Of a stretch of 64,000 nt of DNA, positions 45,866 to 55,049 are shown piece after piece. The notes below the pieces were generated by a model that worked only from the letters and a program-made list of their open reading frames with translations, searched no databases and was not told where the DNA came from. A program made the position numbers and the translations under genes. The DNA comes from Flavobacteriaceae bacterium (GTDB lineage: Bacteria > Bacteroidota > Bacteroidia > Flavobacteriales > Flavobacteriaceae). Location of the stretch: the NCBI GenBank assembly GCA_029238215.1, contig JAQWGN010000009.1, forward strand, positions 31,135-95,134. The letters are read 5' to 3'. Within the stretch, counting starts at the first letter, position 1. Every line of letters begins with the position of its first letter.

Positions 45866-47122
45866 ATGAATTTTTTAATCAAAGCGGCTCACATACTAGA
45901 CCCTTCTAGTCCATTCCATAACACGCAACAAGACATCTATGTTCAAGATGGTATAATTCAAGAAATAGGCAAAAACTTATCGATTACCAATGCTACAGTA
46001 TTAAAATTTGACGAACTATATGTATCACAAGGGTGGTTTGATAGTAGTGTGTCATTTGGCGAACCAGGGTATGAAGAACGTGAAACCGTAGAACATGGTT
46101 TAAAAGTAGCAGGACTCAGTGGTTTTACACATGTTGCATACAACACCAACACCTTTCCAAAACCAGACAGCAGGGCTGATATAGCCTTTTTGTTAGAACA
46201 AGCAGCTGGCTTTGTTGTAGCACTCCACCCAAAAGCCTGCATCACTACCTCTAACAACGAAAAAACTTTAGCACCACTTCGTGAATTAGCCGCCTCTGGA
46301 GCAGTTTCATTTAGCAATCACAAGGCTCCAATTTGTAATGCAAACACCTTAAAGCTTGCACTACAGTATTGTTCAGATTTTGATGGATTAGTAGAATCGT
46401 TTCCTTATAACAGCGATTTAGCTGATGGTGGTCAAATGCATGAAGGAGCAGTTAGCACTGTAATGGGATTAAATGGTATTCCAAGTATTGTTGAAGAAAT
46501 ACAACTTAAGCGTGACTTGGGGCTACTGGGCTATACTTCAGGAAAACTACATGTTCCTACAATTTCAACGGCACAAGCAGTTCAACTCATTAAAGAGGCT
46601 AAAAACGCCTCTATGGATGTTAGTACAAGTGTTTCCATTCACAATTTATTTTTTACAGATGAAGCCTTAAAAGGTTTTAATCCAAATGCTAAACTACTTC
46701 CACCATTAAGAGAAGAGGCTGATGTTGAAGCATTGCGCACTGGACTTGTAAACGGCACTATTGATATGGTTACTTCAGACCACCAACCATTAAACAGTGA
46801 ATTAAAAGATATAGAACTAGACCGAGCTGCATTTGGATCATTGGCAATAGAACATACTTTTGGGGCACTACTTAAGATTTTCCCGATTGAAGATGTTGTA
46901 TCCTTTTTAACGCGTGGTAAAACCCGTTTTGGAATACCCGCTAAAAATATAGAAATTGGTGTGCAGGCAGATTTAACTCTTTTCACTCCTAAGGGAACCA
47001 AAACGATAACAAAAGAATCAATCTTGTCAACATCTAAAAACAGTCTTTACATTGGAGAAGCGCTACCAGGAAATGTTTATGGGGTATTGGCGCAGGGTAA
47101 GGCATTACTTCAAAAAGTATAA
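45866..47122 (+). CDS. Dihydroorotase-like protein without metal ligands
   Basis: About 418 aa amidohydrolase-fold protein, clearly related to PyrC/CAD-type dihydroorotases (GEPGYEERETVEHGLKVAGLSGFTHVAYNTNTFPKPDS, later SDHQP). The metal-binding DxHxH of active enzymes is D59-S-S61-V-S63 here; the equivalents of the H-C-E-D ligand block and the later HVST His also appear lost, while the SDH near residue 312 remains. It should therefore be catalytically dead. Flavobacteria carry such non-catalytic forms, thought to support aspartate transcarbamoylase or another partner. I chose ATG 45866 over GTG 45857. The pyrimidine link is inferred. Confidence 0.85.
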   Translation: MNFLIKAAHILDPSSPFHNTQQDIYVQDGIIQEIGKNLSITNATVLKFDELYVSQGWFDSSVSFGEPGYEERETVEHGLKVAGLSGFTHVAYNTNTFPKPDSRADIAFLLEQAAGFVVALHPKACITTSNNEKTLAPLRELAASGAVSFSNHKAPICNANTLKLALQYCSDFDGLVESFPYNSDLADGGQMHEGAVSTVMGLNGIPSIVEEIQLKRDLGLLGYTSGKLHVPTISTAQAVQLIKEAKNASMDVSTSVSIHNLFFTDEALKGFNPNAKLLPPLREEADVEALRTGLVNGTIDMVTSDHQPLNSELKDIELDRAAFGSLAIEHTFGALLKIFPIEDVVSFLTRGKTRFGIPAKNIEIGVQADLTLFTPKGTKTITKESILSTSKNSLYIGEALPGNVYGVLAQGKALLQKV

Positions 47123-47745
47123 TGTCAGGGTTTGTTTATTTAGAGCGCAGAAGTAATTTGCCAAACGCCACATTATTACTCTTACTCCATGGGTATAACA
47201 GCAATGAGGCTGATTTATTTTCATTTTCATCACATGTTCCTAATCACTATCATGTAGTTTCTTTACAAGCGCCATTAAATTTAGGTCATGGGCATGCTTG
47301 GTTTCCCATTCATTTTGAAGAAAACATGGAGCGATGGACAGCTGTTGATGAAGTCACAACTGCTATCAACTATGTAAATGATTTTTTGTCCTTTTATGCA
47401 ACTAAAAACAGTTCTGACACCCGTGATGTTGTGCTATTGGGCTTTAGTCAAGGAGCAATGCTTAGTTATGCCGTAGGGTTTCAATCGGCTGTTGTAAAAG
47501 GAATTGCTGCCCTAAGTGGATACCTTGATCCACGATTTCAAACCATTACAAACACCAATCTTAAATCGATTTATGTCTCGCATGGCATACACGATGAAGT
47601 AGTTCCCTACTCATGGGCGCAGCAATCAGTGGCGCTTTTAAAAGAAAAAAAATGTACTCCTGCTTTTTATTCTTATCCGCAAGGACATGGAATAAATCAA
47701 GAAAATCTGATGTCACTTATTCAGTGGCTTGCGGAACAGCAATAA
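47122..47745 (+). CDS. Alpha/beta hydrolase, carboxylesterase/phospholipase type
   Basis: 207 aa serine hydrolase of the lysophospholipase/YpfH-like type. LLLLHGYNSNEADL gives the oxyanion region, the nucleophile is Ser in LGFSQGAML, Asp in GIHDEVVPY and His in QGHGINQE. The start codon overlaps the previous stop region (TAATG), so the two genes form an operon. Substrate not predictable. The 3' end overlaps the small minus-strand gene by about 29 bp. Confidence 0.9.
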   Translation: MSGFVYLERRSNLPNATLLLLLHGYNSNEADLFSFSSHVPNHYHVVSLQAPLNLGHGHAWFPIHFEENMERWTAVDEVTTAINYVNDFLSFYATKNSSDTRDVVLLGFSQGAMLSYAVGFQSAVVKGIAALSGYLDPRFQTITNTNLKSIYVSHGIHDEVVPYSWAQQSVALLKEKKCTPAFYSYPQGHGINQENLMSLIQWLAEQQ

Positions 47746-47911
47746 GACGCTTATTAAGCACTTGTATAGAATCTTTTAAGCGGTCTACTTTTGTATTAAG
47801 TAGTGTTGTCTTATTTTGGGTGTATTGTAAACGTTTTCCGTAGTCTGAAACCAAATAAAGATTGATAAGAATTGAAAACAATAAGCAGTAGAATGTAATT
47901 TTTTGTTTCAC
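47717..47911 (-). CDS. Small membrane-anchored coiled-coil protein
   Basis: 64 aa: one N-terminal transmembrane helix (about 4-20) followed by a short heptad-like helix QNKTTLLNTKVDRLKDSIQVLNKRL. GTG start at 47911, ten bases after the MBL hydrolase stop, so it is probably co-transcribed with it. Similar small proteins follow the MBL gene in other Flavobacteriia as far as I remember. Function unknown. The 29-bp convergent overlap with the esterase gene is a little unusual. Confidence 0.62.
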   Translation of the reverse strand: MKQKITFYCLLFSILINLYLVSDYGKRLQYTQNKTTLLNTKVDRLKDSIQVLNKRLIAVPQATE

Positions 47912-47920
47912 TTGATTGTA

Positions 47921-48691
47921 TTAGAGCGTTAATGTTAGCGTGTCGTACGCTAGATGAATGTTTTTTGGCAGGGACTTGCTTACTTCGTCATGAAAACCAA
48001 GTTTATGACTAATATGGGTGAAATACGTCTGTTTGGCTCCTACTTCTTGTGCAAAAGCAATTGCTGCTTCCAAATGTAAATGAGAAGGGTGCGGTGCAAT
48101 TCGAAGGGCGTTAATTACCAAAACTTCCAAACCAACTAATTTTTGTTTTTCTTCTTCAGAAATACGAGCCATATCAGTAATGTAGGCAAAAGTGCCAAAA
48201 CGATAGCCTAGAACGTCTAAGCCATAATGTTCTACTATTATAGGTGTGATTGTTTTTGAGTTAATGGTGAAAGGCTTTGAAGGGTCTACTTGACGGGTAG
48301 TTACTGATGGAGCCCCAGGGTATTTATCGACATCCGAAAATATATAGGCATATCTAGTGGCTAAATTATCTAGTACGCGTTGGAGGCTATAAATTGGCAT
48401 GGCCCCTTGTTTAAAAACGTAAGGACGGATATCATCTAATCCTGCAGTATGATCTGCATGTTCGTGTGTAATTAACAATGCGTCAATATGAGAACAACCA
48501 CTGCGTAACATTTGATAGCGAAAATCAGGGCCGCAGTCAATAACAAATGATATATCATCCCATTGAATCCAAACGGAAGAACGAAGCCGTTTATCGCGAC
48601 TATTTACGCTTAAACAAACAGGGTCTGTACTGCCAATAATCGGAATTCCTTGAGAAGTGCCTGTTCCAAGAAAATTTATTTTTAATCCCAC
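47921..48691 (-). CDS. MBL-fold metallo-hydrolase (PhnP-like)
   Basis: 256 aa metallo-beta-lactamase fold. LGTGTSQGIPIIG at the N-terminus, zinc motif ITHEHADHTAGLDDI, then a further Asp in YITDM and His in THISHKLG. The GTSQGIP start and overall length match the PhnP/ribonuclease-Z-like subfamily, often annotated as phosphoribosyl cyclic phosphodiesterase-like. No phn genes are nearby, so a phosphonate role is not supported. The start is GTG at 48691. Confidence 0.88.
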   Translation of the reverse strand: MGLKINFLGTGTSQGIPIIGSTDPVCLSVNSRDKRLRSSVWIQWDDISFVIDCGPDFRYQMLRSGCSHIDALLITHEHADHTAGLDDIRPYVFKQGAMPIYSLQRVLDNLATRYAYIFSDVDKYPGAPSVTTRQVDPSKPFTINSKTITPIIVEHYGLDVLGYRFGTFAYITDMARISEEEKQKLVGLEVLVINALRIAPHPSHLHLEAAIAFAQEVGAKQTYFTHISHKLGFHDEVSKSLPKNIHLAYDTLTLTL

Positions 48692-48736
48692 AGCGTAAAA
48701 TTACAGTATTGTATGCTTCTATAGCGATAAGTTTTA

Positions 48737-48744
48737 TAATTTTG
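48737..48744 (+). promoter_or_regulatory. -7 element of the conserved gene at 48760
   Basis: TAATTTTG, exact TAnnTTTG match, 15 bases before the ATG at 48760. It excludes the track start at 48709. Confidence 0.55.
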
Positions 48745-48759
48745 AGAAAACTTCGCCCT

Positions 48760-50190
48760 ATGGCTATAGCACTTTCAGGTGATCAACCTTTTGAAAACAC
48801 CCCTTCTCTAGAAGCGAAAGCGCTTCGTATTAACTTAAACGATAATATCTATGGGACTTTTGCCGAAATTGGCGCTGGACAGGAAGTAGCGCGTCATTTT
48901 TTTAGGTGTGGTGGTGCGTCTGGTACTATTGCCAAGACCATGAGTGCTTATGATAAAGATTTTAGTGATGCTATATATGGACGCGAAAACGATAGTCGGT
49001 ATGTATCCGAATCAAGGCTAAATAAGATGCTGGATTGGGAAATGGGCTTGCTTGAAAAGCGAATAGATCGCACTAAAAACCAAGACAAACTATTTTTTAC
49101 ATATGCAAATACAGTAACAACCATCGATTTTGCGAAAAAATTCAAAGGGCACGGTTGGATGGGTATTCGATTCCAAACAAAACCAGATGAACCCTACTCT
49201 ACCATTACTACACATGTTCGCTTTCGTGAGAATGATGCAAAATCTCAGCAACTTTCGCTAGGAGTTATGGGTGTAAATTTAATTTATGGGGCTTTTTATC
49301 AAAACGATCGTCCAAAAAAAATGCTTCAATATCTTTTTGACCACATTGACCGTGATTCAATAGAAATTGATACCATTAATTTTTCGGGACCCTTATTTAA
49401 AAATATTGATAATCGCGTGCTTAGTTTAGAGCTCGTTCGTTTAGGCATGACTGATGCGGTCATGTTTGGACCGGATGGTAATAATTTATTGCCAGCAAGA
49501 GAATTATATAAGAAAAATATTATTGCGATACGAGGAAGCTTTAGACCTGTTACCAAAGTTAATGTTGACATGTACCGCAAGTCATTGGCGATATTTGAAA
49601 AAGAACCAAATTCAGATCCCAATGAAACTCTCGTAGTGTTTGAGATAACCTTATCAAATCTAATGTCTACAGGAGAAATTGATGAGCAAGACTTTATGGA
49701 TAGGGCAAAATTACTTTGTTCGCTGGGACAAACGGTGATGATCTCAAATTTTAAAGAATATTATCGTCTGGCAGAGTATTTTTCTGAATATACCAAGAAA
49801 AAAATACGCTTGACTATGGGTGTAAATAACCTTATTGAAATCTTCAATGAAAAGTATTACCGTCACTTAAGTGGTGGTATTCTAGAGGCTTTTGGAAAGT
49901 TGTTTTTCAAAAATTTAAAAGTTTACCTATACCCTATTTTTGACCCTGAAACTGGTGAAATCATCACTAGTAATAACTTACGTGTGAACTCTCAATTAAA
50001 AGAACTCTATAATTTCTTTAAAAACAACGATAAGGTTGTCGACATTACAGATTATAATATTGATGACATGAAGATTTATTCCAGAACTATTTTAGATCAA
50101 ATAAAGTCAGGAGAAAGTGGCTGGGAAGACAAGTTACCAGAAGGAGTCTCAAAACTTATTAAAAGTAAAAAGCTATTTGGACTAAAATAA
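48760..50190 (+). CDS. Conserved protein of unknown function
   Basis: 476 aa from ATG 48760. The block LNDNIYGTFAEIGAGQEVARHFFRCGGASGTIAKTMSAYDKDFSDAIYG is extremely conserved in Bacteroidota and beyond. Later parts are alpha/beta (FGPDGNNLLPARELYKKNIIAIRGSFRPV). I recall database names such as nicotinate-nucleotide adenylyltransferase for this family, but no HxGH or other nucleotidyltransferase signature is visible here, so I would not use that name. No signal peptide or membrane segment: cytoplasmic. Divergent from the MBL gene, with its own promoter. Confidence 0.82.
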   Translation: MAIALSGDQPFENTPSLEAKALRINLNDNIYGTFAEIGAGQEVARHFFRCGGASGTIAKTMSAYDKDFSDAIYGRENDSRYVSESRLNKMLDWEMGLLEKRIDRTKNQDKLFFTYANTVTTIDFAKKFKGHGWMGIRFQTKPDEPYSTITTHVRFRENDAKSQQLSLGVMGVNLIYGAFYQNDRPKKMLQYLFDHIDRDSIEIDTINFSGPLFKNIDNRVLSLELVRLGMTDAVMFGPDGNNLLPARELYKKNIIAIRGSFRPVTKVNVDMYRKSLAIFEKEPNSDPNETLVVFEITLSNLMSTGEIDEQDFMDRAKLLCSLGQTVMISNFKEYYRLAEYFSEYTKKKIRLTMGVNNLIEIFNEKYYRHLSGGILEAFGKLFFKNLKVYLYPIFDPETGEIITSNNLRVNSQLKELYNFFKNNDKVVDITDYNIDDMKIYSRTILDQIKSGESGWEDKLPEGVSKLIKSKKLFGLK

Positions 50191-50197
50191 TTTTTTT

Positions 50198-50647
50198 TTA
50201 GCCTTCTAGTATCTGGGCGGCGTGATCTTTTGTTTTTACTTTATTGATAACACGTACTATAATACCTGTTTCATCAATAACAAACGTAGTACGAATAATC
50301 CCTTCGTATTCTTTCCCTTGAAATTTTTTGGGACCCCAAACCCCAAATGCTTTAATTGCGCTATGGTCTTCATCTGCTAAGAGCGGAAATGGAAAACCAT
50401 ATTTTGTAGCAAAATTGGCTTGTTTACTTACCGAATCGGCACTAACGCCCAGCAACGAATAACCTTCTGCCTGAAGTGCTGCATAATTATCAGTTAAATT
50501 GCAAGCCTCAGCAGTACAGCCAGGCGTGTTTGCCCGTGGATAAAAAAAGACAATAAGTTTTTTTCCTTCGTAGTCGGAGTGACTTACGGGTTCACCCAAA
50601 TGATTTGTTCCTGAAAAAGTAGGGAGTTTGTTTCCTTCTAATAGCAT
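50198..50647 (-). CDS. bcp: Thioredoxin-dependent thiol peroxidase (Bcp/PrxQ)
   Basis: 149 aa from ATG 50647 (MLLEGNKLPTFSG). Peroxidatic C44 in PRANTPGCTAEACNL with resolving C49 five residues later, the atypical 2-Cys PrxQ arrangement. Detoxifies peroxides and lipid hydroperoxides in the cytoplasm. The track start at 50677 adds ten residues that are not family-like. Convergent with the gene ending at 50190, with a T-rich 7-bp gap. Confidence 0.95.
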   Translation of the reverse strand: MLLEGNKLPTFSGTNHLGEPVSHSDYEGKKLIVFFYPRANTPGCTAEACNLTDNYAALQAEGYSLLGVSADSVSKQANFATKYGFPFPLLADEDHSAIKAFGVWGPKKFQGKEYEGIIRTTFVIDETGIIVRVINKVKTKDHAAQILEG

Positions 50648-50679
50648 TTTCTTTATTTTTAGATGATAAAAATACAAAA

Positions 50680-51333
50680 ATGAATAAAGCAGAAAAGGTT
50701 TCCTTTGTAATCAATACATTAGAAAAGCTTTACCCCACTATTCCCATACCACTTGATCATAAAGATCCCTACACGCTGCTCATTGCCGTATTACTTTCTG
50801 CACAAAGTACAGACGTGCGTGTCAATAAAATAACCCCTTTGCTTTTTGAACGAGCAGATAACCCTACTGATATGGTGAAATTAAGTGTTTCAGAAATTAG
50901 GGAAATTATTAAGCCAGTTGGTTTATCGCCTATGAAAGCAAAAGGGATTCATGGGCTTTCAGAAATACTTTTAGAAAAACATGGTGGAAACGTACCAAAA
51001 AGCTTTGAAGCCTTAGAAGAGTTACCTGCAGTTGGTCATAAAACAGCAAGTGTTGTTATGGCGCAAGCATTTGGCGTTCCTGCATTTCCTGTGGACACTC
51101 ATATTCATCGTTTAATGTATCGATGGGGATTTACCAATGGAAAAAATGTAGTTCAAACAGAACGGGATGCAAAACGTATTTTTCCAAAAGAAAAATGGAA
51201 CGATCTTCATTTACAAATTATCTGGTACGGAAGAGAATACAGCACAGCTCGAGCATGGGATATTGATAAAGATGTAATAACCCGAACTATCGGAAGAAAA
51301 AGTCTTTTAAAAAAACACGGTTATTTTTGCTAA
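50680..51333 (+). CDS. nth: Endonuclease III-type DNA glycosylase lacking the Fe-S cluster cysteines
   Basis: 217 aa. HhH-GPD fold with catalytic Lys (K121) in the hairpin ELPAVGHKTASVV and catalytic Asp (D139) in PVDTHIHRL, at nearly the same positions as E. coli Nth K120 and D138. It should cut oxidised pyrimidines and AP sites. The usual C-terminal Cys-X6-Cys-X2-Cys-X5-Cys is missing: after WYGREYSTARAWDI the tail is DKDVITRTIGRKSLLKKHGYFC with a single terminal Cys. So it probably folds without the 4Fe-4S cluster. Divergent from bcp. Confidence 0.92.
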   Translation: MNKAEKVSFVINTLEKLYPTIPIPLDHKDPYTLLIAVLLSAQSTDVRVNKITPLLFERADNPTDMVKLSVSEIREIIKPVGLSPMKAKGIHGLSEILLEKHGGNVPKSFEALEELPAVGHKTASVVMAQAFGVPAFPVDTHIHRLMYRWGFTNGKNVVQTERDAKRIFPKEKWNDLHLQIIWYGREYSTARAWDIDKDVITRTIGRKSLLKKHGYFC

Positions 51334-51549
51334 GCATAATTCACTTAGGACAGCTAATAAAATTAATTGAACATCAATTAGCTATGAAACCAGTTTTAGA
51401 TTCTTCAATCTTTAGGCATTGGTATGAAGCGGCAAACTGCTTGATTAACATTAGAGAAGCCTTGCTAGGACTGGGAATGTTTTTGTAAGGTAATACTGTG
51501 TAGAGGTTATCCATATTTTGTTTAATAAAATAACGACTACAAACTAATT
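51334..51549. other. 216-bp gap with nested inverted repeats and a 34-codon ORF
   Basis: AGCTAAT (51352-51358) pairs with ATTAGCT (51377-51383), and nested inside TAATTGA pairs with TCAATTA. A plus-strand ORF at 51384-51488 (MKPVLDSSIFRHWYEAANCL..., 34 aa) starts right after. No family recognised. Candidates are an mRNA 3' end, a small RNA, or a decayed gene. Nothing else seen. Confidence 0.35.
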
Positions 51550-52131
51550 TTATTGCGTCATTGTTAAATTTCGCTCGTCAATTAATTTACGTAAGTTAAT
51601 TAGTCCATATCGCATACGGCCTAAAGAGGTATTAATACTGACATTTGTACGTTCAGCAATTTCCTTAAAACTCATGTCTTGAAATAAGCGCATATGAAGT
51701 ACCTCGAGTTGATTTTGTGGTAATTCAAGCATTAAGGCGTTTAAGTCTGCTTTAATTTGGGTATCAATCAAAAAATCTTCAACGTTTTTTGATGGTTCAG
51801 ACATTTTATAAAAAACATCATATGCATTATCATGTGAATCATACATAGGCATGCGCTTTTTTCGTCTAAAGTGATCAACAATTAAGTTATGTGCGATACG
51901 CATCACCCATGATAAAAAACGGCCTTCTTCGTTGTATGTTCCCTTTTTCAGAGACTTAATAACCTTAATAAAAGTATCTTGGAAAATGTCATCGACAATA
52001 TCCTTGTCTTTGATTTTAGAATAAATGAAACTGTAAATACGTTGTTTGTAGCGTGAAAGTAGCGTATCGAACGCTTCATTAGAACCACTTAAGTACTCGT
52101 TTATTAGTACGTTATCAGGGATAATAGACAT
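51550..52131 (-). CDS. ECF-type RNA polymerase sigma factor
   Basis: 193 aa. Region 2 (about 15-85, NEAFDTLLSRYKQRIYSFIYSKIKDKDIVDDIFQDTFIKV) and region 4 (about 130-185, LPQNQLEVLHMRLFQDMSFKEIAERTNVSINTSLGRMRYG) are complete. The form is that of the conserved flavobacterial ECF factor found next to nth/uvrA-type genes. No anti-sigma gene is adjacent; it may be controlled otherwise or be constitutive. Its -7 box lies at 52200-52207, giving a leader of about 60 nt. Confidence 0.93.
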   Translation of the reverse strand: MSIIPDNVLINEYLSGSNEAFDTLLSRYKQRIYSFIYSKIKDKDIVDDIFQDTFIKVIKSLKKGTYNEEGRFLSWVMRIAHNLIVDHFRRKKRMPMYDSHDNAYDVFYKMSEPSKNVEDFLIDTQIKADLNALMLELPQNQLEVLHMRLFQDMSFKEIAERTNVSINTSLGRMRYGLINLRKLIDERNLTMTQ

Positions 52132-52199
52132 AATCTCTCTTTTAAATCCAATAATTAATTAGAGTAAATGTCTGCTATAGGTTTTGTTTTTGATTTCTT

Positions 52200-52207
52200 C
52201 AAATATA
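52200..52207 (-). promoter_or_regulatory. -7 element of the ECF sigma gene
   Basis: Minus strand TATATTTG, exact TAnnTTTG match, 68 bases upstream of the ATG at 52131. Confidence 0.5.
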
Positions 52208-52292
52208 GAAAACATATTTTATCACAACAAATCTACTTTCTTTTTTAAATAACTAGGACTAATCTATATCTTTAAGGCTTGATTAATTTCCA

Positions 52293-55049
52293 TTGAACAC
52301 AAACAAGAATATTGAAATAAAGGGTGCTCGAATGCAAAACCTAAAAAATGTTGATGTTAGCATCCCGCGCAACAAGCTTGTTGTTGTTACAGGCCTGTCG
52401 GGTTCAGGAAAATCTTCCTTAGCATTTGATACTTTATATGCCGAAGGTCAGCGACGTTATGTTGAAAGTTTATCCTCATATGCTAGGCAGTTTTTAGGTC
52501 GTCTGAACAAACCAAAAGTGGATCAGATAAATGGTATTGCACCTGCAATTGCTATCGAACAAAAAGTTATAAGTAACAATCCTAGATCCACCGTTGGAAC
52601 TGCAACAGAAATTTATGATTACCTAAAATTGCTTTTTGCTCGAATTGGTAAAACCTACTCTCCAATTTCTGGAAATGAAGTTAAGAAAGATGCCACCAAA
52701 GACGTATTAGCATACATTAAAACGCATAACGAAAAAGAAAAGCTCCTTATCCTTGCTCCCATTACAGTGTCTAAAAACAGAACCTTAAAAGGAACTATTG
52801 ATTTATATAAGCAACAAGGCTTTGCCAGATTGTGGATTAACAACACGTTGGTGCGTATCGATGATATTGATATTAATGAAAAACAATCCATTTCGTTGGT
52901 TATCGATCGCGTTATAACCCAAAATAATGATGATTTTTATAACCGCTTGGCGGAGTCCATCGAAACTGCTTTTCATGAAGGAAATAGCACAATGCAAGTC
53001 TACACAATTCAAAGCGGTACCATACGTGAATTTTCTAATCGCTTTGCATTAGACGGAATGATCTTTACACTACCCAACGAACATTTATTTAGTTTTAACA
53101 ATCCGCTGGGAGCCTGTCCAACATGTGAGGGCTATGGAGATCTTATAGGAGTAGATGAACAATTGGTTATTCCAAACACCAATTTATCTGTTTTCGGAGG
53201 TGCTGTGGCACCCTGGAAAGGCGAAAGTCTAAGCCGGCATTTGGAGCGATTTGTGAACAATGCACACCTTGCTGATTTTCCCATACACAAACCTTATTTT
53301 GAACTTACCGAGTCGCATAAAAAAACATTGTGGGATGGGGCAAAAGGAATTAAAGGGATTAATCAGTTTTTCGCCAAACTAGAAGCTAAGAATTACAAAA
53401 TTCAAAATCGGGTTTTATTATCACGCTATAGAGGCAGAACACGCTGTAATACATGTAATGGCAAACGCCTAAATGAAGCGGCAAATTATGTAAAAATAGA
53501 TGGGCATACACTTTCAGATTTCGTGGACATGCCTGTAAATGAATTAACTCGAGTTATTGCTGATTTAACATTGACCGAGCATCAACAACATATAGCGCGT
53601 AGGCTTTTAGTCGAGATAAACGATCGATTGCATTTCCTAAATCAAGTAGGTCTTGGGTATTTAACTTTAAACCGTCGTGCTAGCACACTTTCAGGCGGTG
53701 AATCGCAGCGAATAAACCTAGCAACTTCTTTAGGGAGTAGTTTGGTAGGCTCGTTATACATCTTAGATGAGCCTAGTATTGGGCTACACCCCAAAGACAC
53801 CAAGCGGTTAATCGCTGTATTGCATGCGTTACGTGATTTGGGAAACACTGTCATTGTTGTAGAACATGATGATGACATCATGAAAGCATCGGACGAAATT
53901 ATTGATTTGGGACCAGATGCTGGTGTTTTTGGAGGAGAACTGGTAGCGCAAGGCACTTTTAAGGCGCTACTTAAAGCAGATACCTGGACAGGTAAATACT
54001 TGTCAAAACGTGCAAGTATTCCGCTTCCAAAATCAAGAATTAAAACAACAAAAAAATTACAAATTCTAGGCGCAAGAGAACATAACCTTAAAAACATTGA
54101 TGTTTCTTTTCCATTGCATATGCTTACCGTAATAACCGGTGTATCAGGAAGTGGAAAAAGTACGCTAATAAAAGATATTTTACTCCCTGCCATAAGGAAG
54201 CAAAAAGGAATTCATGGTGATAAAACTGGTGAATTTACATCTTTAGAAGGTGACTTAAATGCCTTTGATGACATACAATACATTAGTCAGAAACCAATTG
54301 GTTTGTCCTCTAGATCTAATCCAGTAACTTACATAAAAGCATACGATGAAATCAGAAAGCTTTTTGCTTCATTAGGGGTTTCAAAACAACGTGGTTATCA
54401 GGCTAAACATTTCTCTTTTAATGTTGATGGAGGGCGTTGTCCCAATTGCAAAGGGGAAGGTACTGTTAAAATTGAAATGCAATTTATGGCAGATGTAGAT
54501 TTGATTTGTGAAGAATGTAATGGCAAACGTTTTAAAAAAGAGGTACTTGAAGTTAAATTCCAAGAAAAAACTATTCATGATTTATTGAGCATGAGTATTG
54601 ATGAAGCGATCGCTTTTTTTAAACAACATCAAAACAATAAAATTGCAGACCGTCTACAGCCTTTACAGGATGTAGGAATGGGCTATGTCGCTTTGGGACA
54701 ATCCTCCTCTACCCTTTCTGGTGGTGAAGCACAACGCATAAAATTAGCAAGTTTTTTACTAAAAGGAGCACAAAAAAGCAAAACACTATTCCTGTTTGAT
54801 GAGCCTACCACGGGACTACATATGCATGATATTAATAAACTTGTAGGATCGTTTAGAGCGCTTATTGAGCGCGGACATTCCTTAATTGTAATAGAGCATA
54901 ATATCAGTCTTATTGAGCAAGCAGATCACATCATTGATTTGGGACCTGAAGGTGGAACAAATGGTGGTTATATTTTGGCGACTGGTACTCCCGAAGAAAT
55001 TAATGCAAATAAGAAGTCTAGTCTGTTCAATTTATTGCTTACCACTTAG
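52293..55049 (+). CDS. uvrA: UvrA, excinuclease ABC subunit A
   Basis: Damage-recognition ATPase of nucleotide excision repair, with two ABC modules. First Walker [11 protein letters not shown] (about 33-42), zinc-finger Cys pairs CPTCEGYG and CNTCNGKRL, signature LSGGESQRI, then the second Walker [11 protein letters not shown], Cys pairs CPNCKGEG and CEECNGKRF, and signature LSGGEAQRI. 918 aa. The start must be TTG at 52293: a TAA lies three codons upstream and the next in-frame ATG would cut off conserved residues. Converges with the flippase gene, overlapping by 11 bp. Confidence 0.95.
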   Translation: MNTNKNIEIKGARMQNLKNVDVSIPRNKLVVVTGLSGSGKSSLAFDTLYAEGQRRYVESLSSYARQFLGRLNKPKVDQINGIAPAIAIEQKVISNNPRSTVGTATEIYDYLKLLFARIGKTYSPISGNEVKKDATKDVLAYIKTHNEKEKLLILAPITVSKNRTLKGTIDLYKQQGFARLWINNTLVRIDDIDINEKQSISLVIDRVITQNNDDFYNRLAESIETAFHEGNSTMQVYTIQSGTIREFSNRFALDGMIFTLPNEHLFSFNNPLGACPTCEGYGDLIGVDEQLVIPNTNLSVFGGAVAPWKGESLSRHLERFVNNAHLADFPIHKPYFELTESHKKTLWDGAKGIKGINQFFAKLEAKNYKIQNRVLLSRYRGRTRCNTCNGKRLNEAANYVKIDGHTLSDFVDMPVNELTRVIADLTLTEHQQHIARRLLVEINDRLHFLNQVGLGYLTLNRRASTLSGGESQRINLATSLGSSLVGSLYILDEPSIGLHPKDTKRLIAVLHALRDLGNTVIVVEHDDDIMKASDEIIDLGPDAGVFGGELVAQGTFKALLKADTWTGKYLSKRASIPLPKSRIKTTKKLQILGAREHNLKNIDVSFPLHMLTVITGVSGSGKSTLIKDILLPAIRKQKGIHGDKTGEFTSLEGDLNAFDDIQYISQKPIGLSSRSNPVTYIKAYDEIRKLFASLGVSKQRGYQAKHFSFNVDGGRCPNCKGEGTVKIEMQFMADVDLICEECNGKRFKKEVLEVKFQEKTIHDLLSMSIDEAIAFFKQHQNNKIADRLQPLQDVGMGYVALGQSSSTLSGGEAQRIKLASFLLKGAQKSKTLFLFDEPTTGLHMHDINKLVGSFRALIERGHSLIVIEHNISLIEQADHIIDLGPEGGTNGGYILATGTPEEINANKKSSLFNLLLTT

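Noticed and set aside
53642-54193. 183-codon ORF on the minus strand inside uvrA
   Set aside because: It is fully antisense to the second ABC module region of UvrA, shows no family motif, and its codon pattern is that of a reverse-frame shadow.
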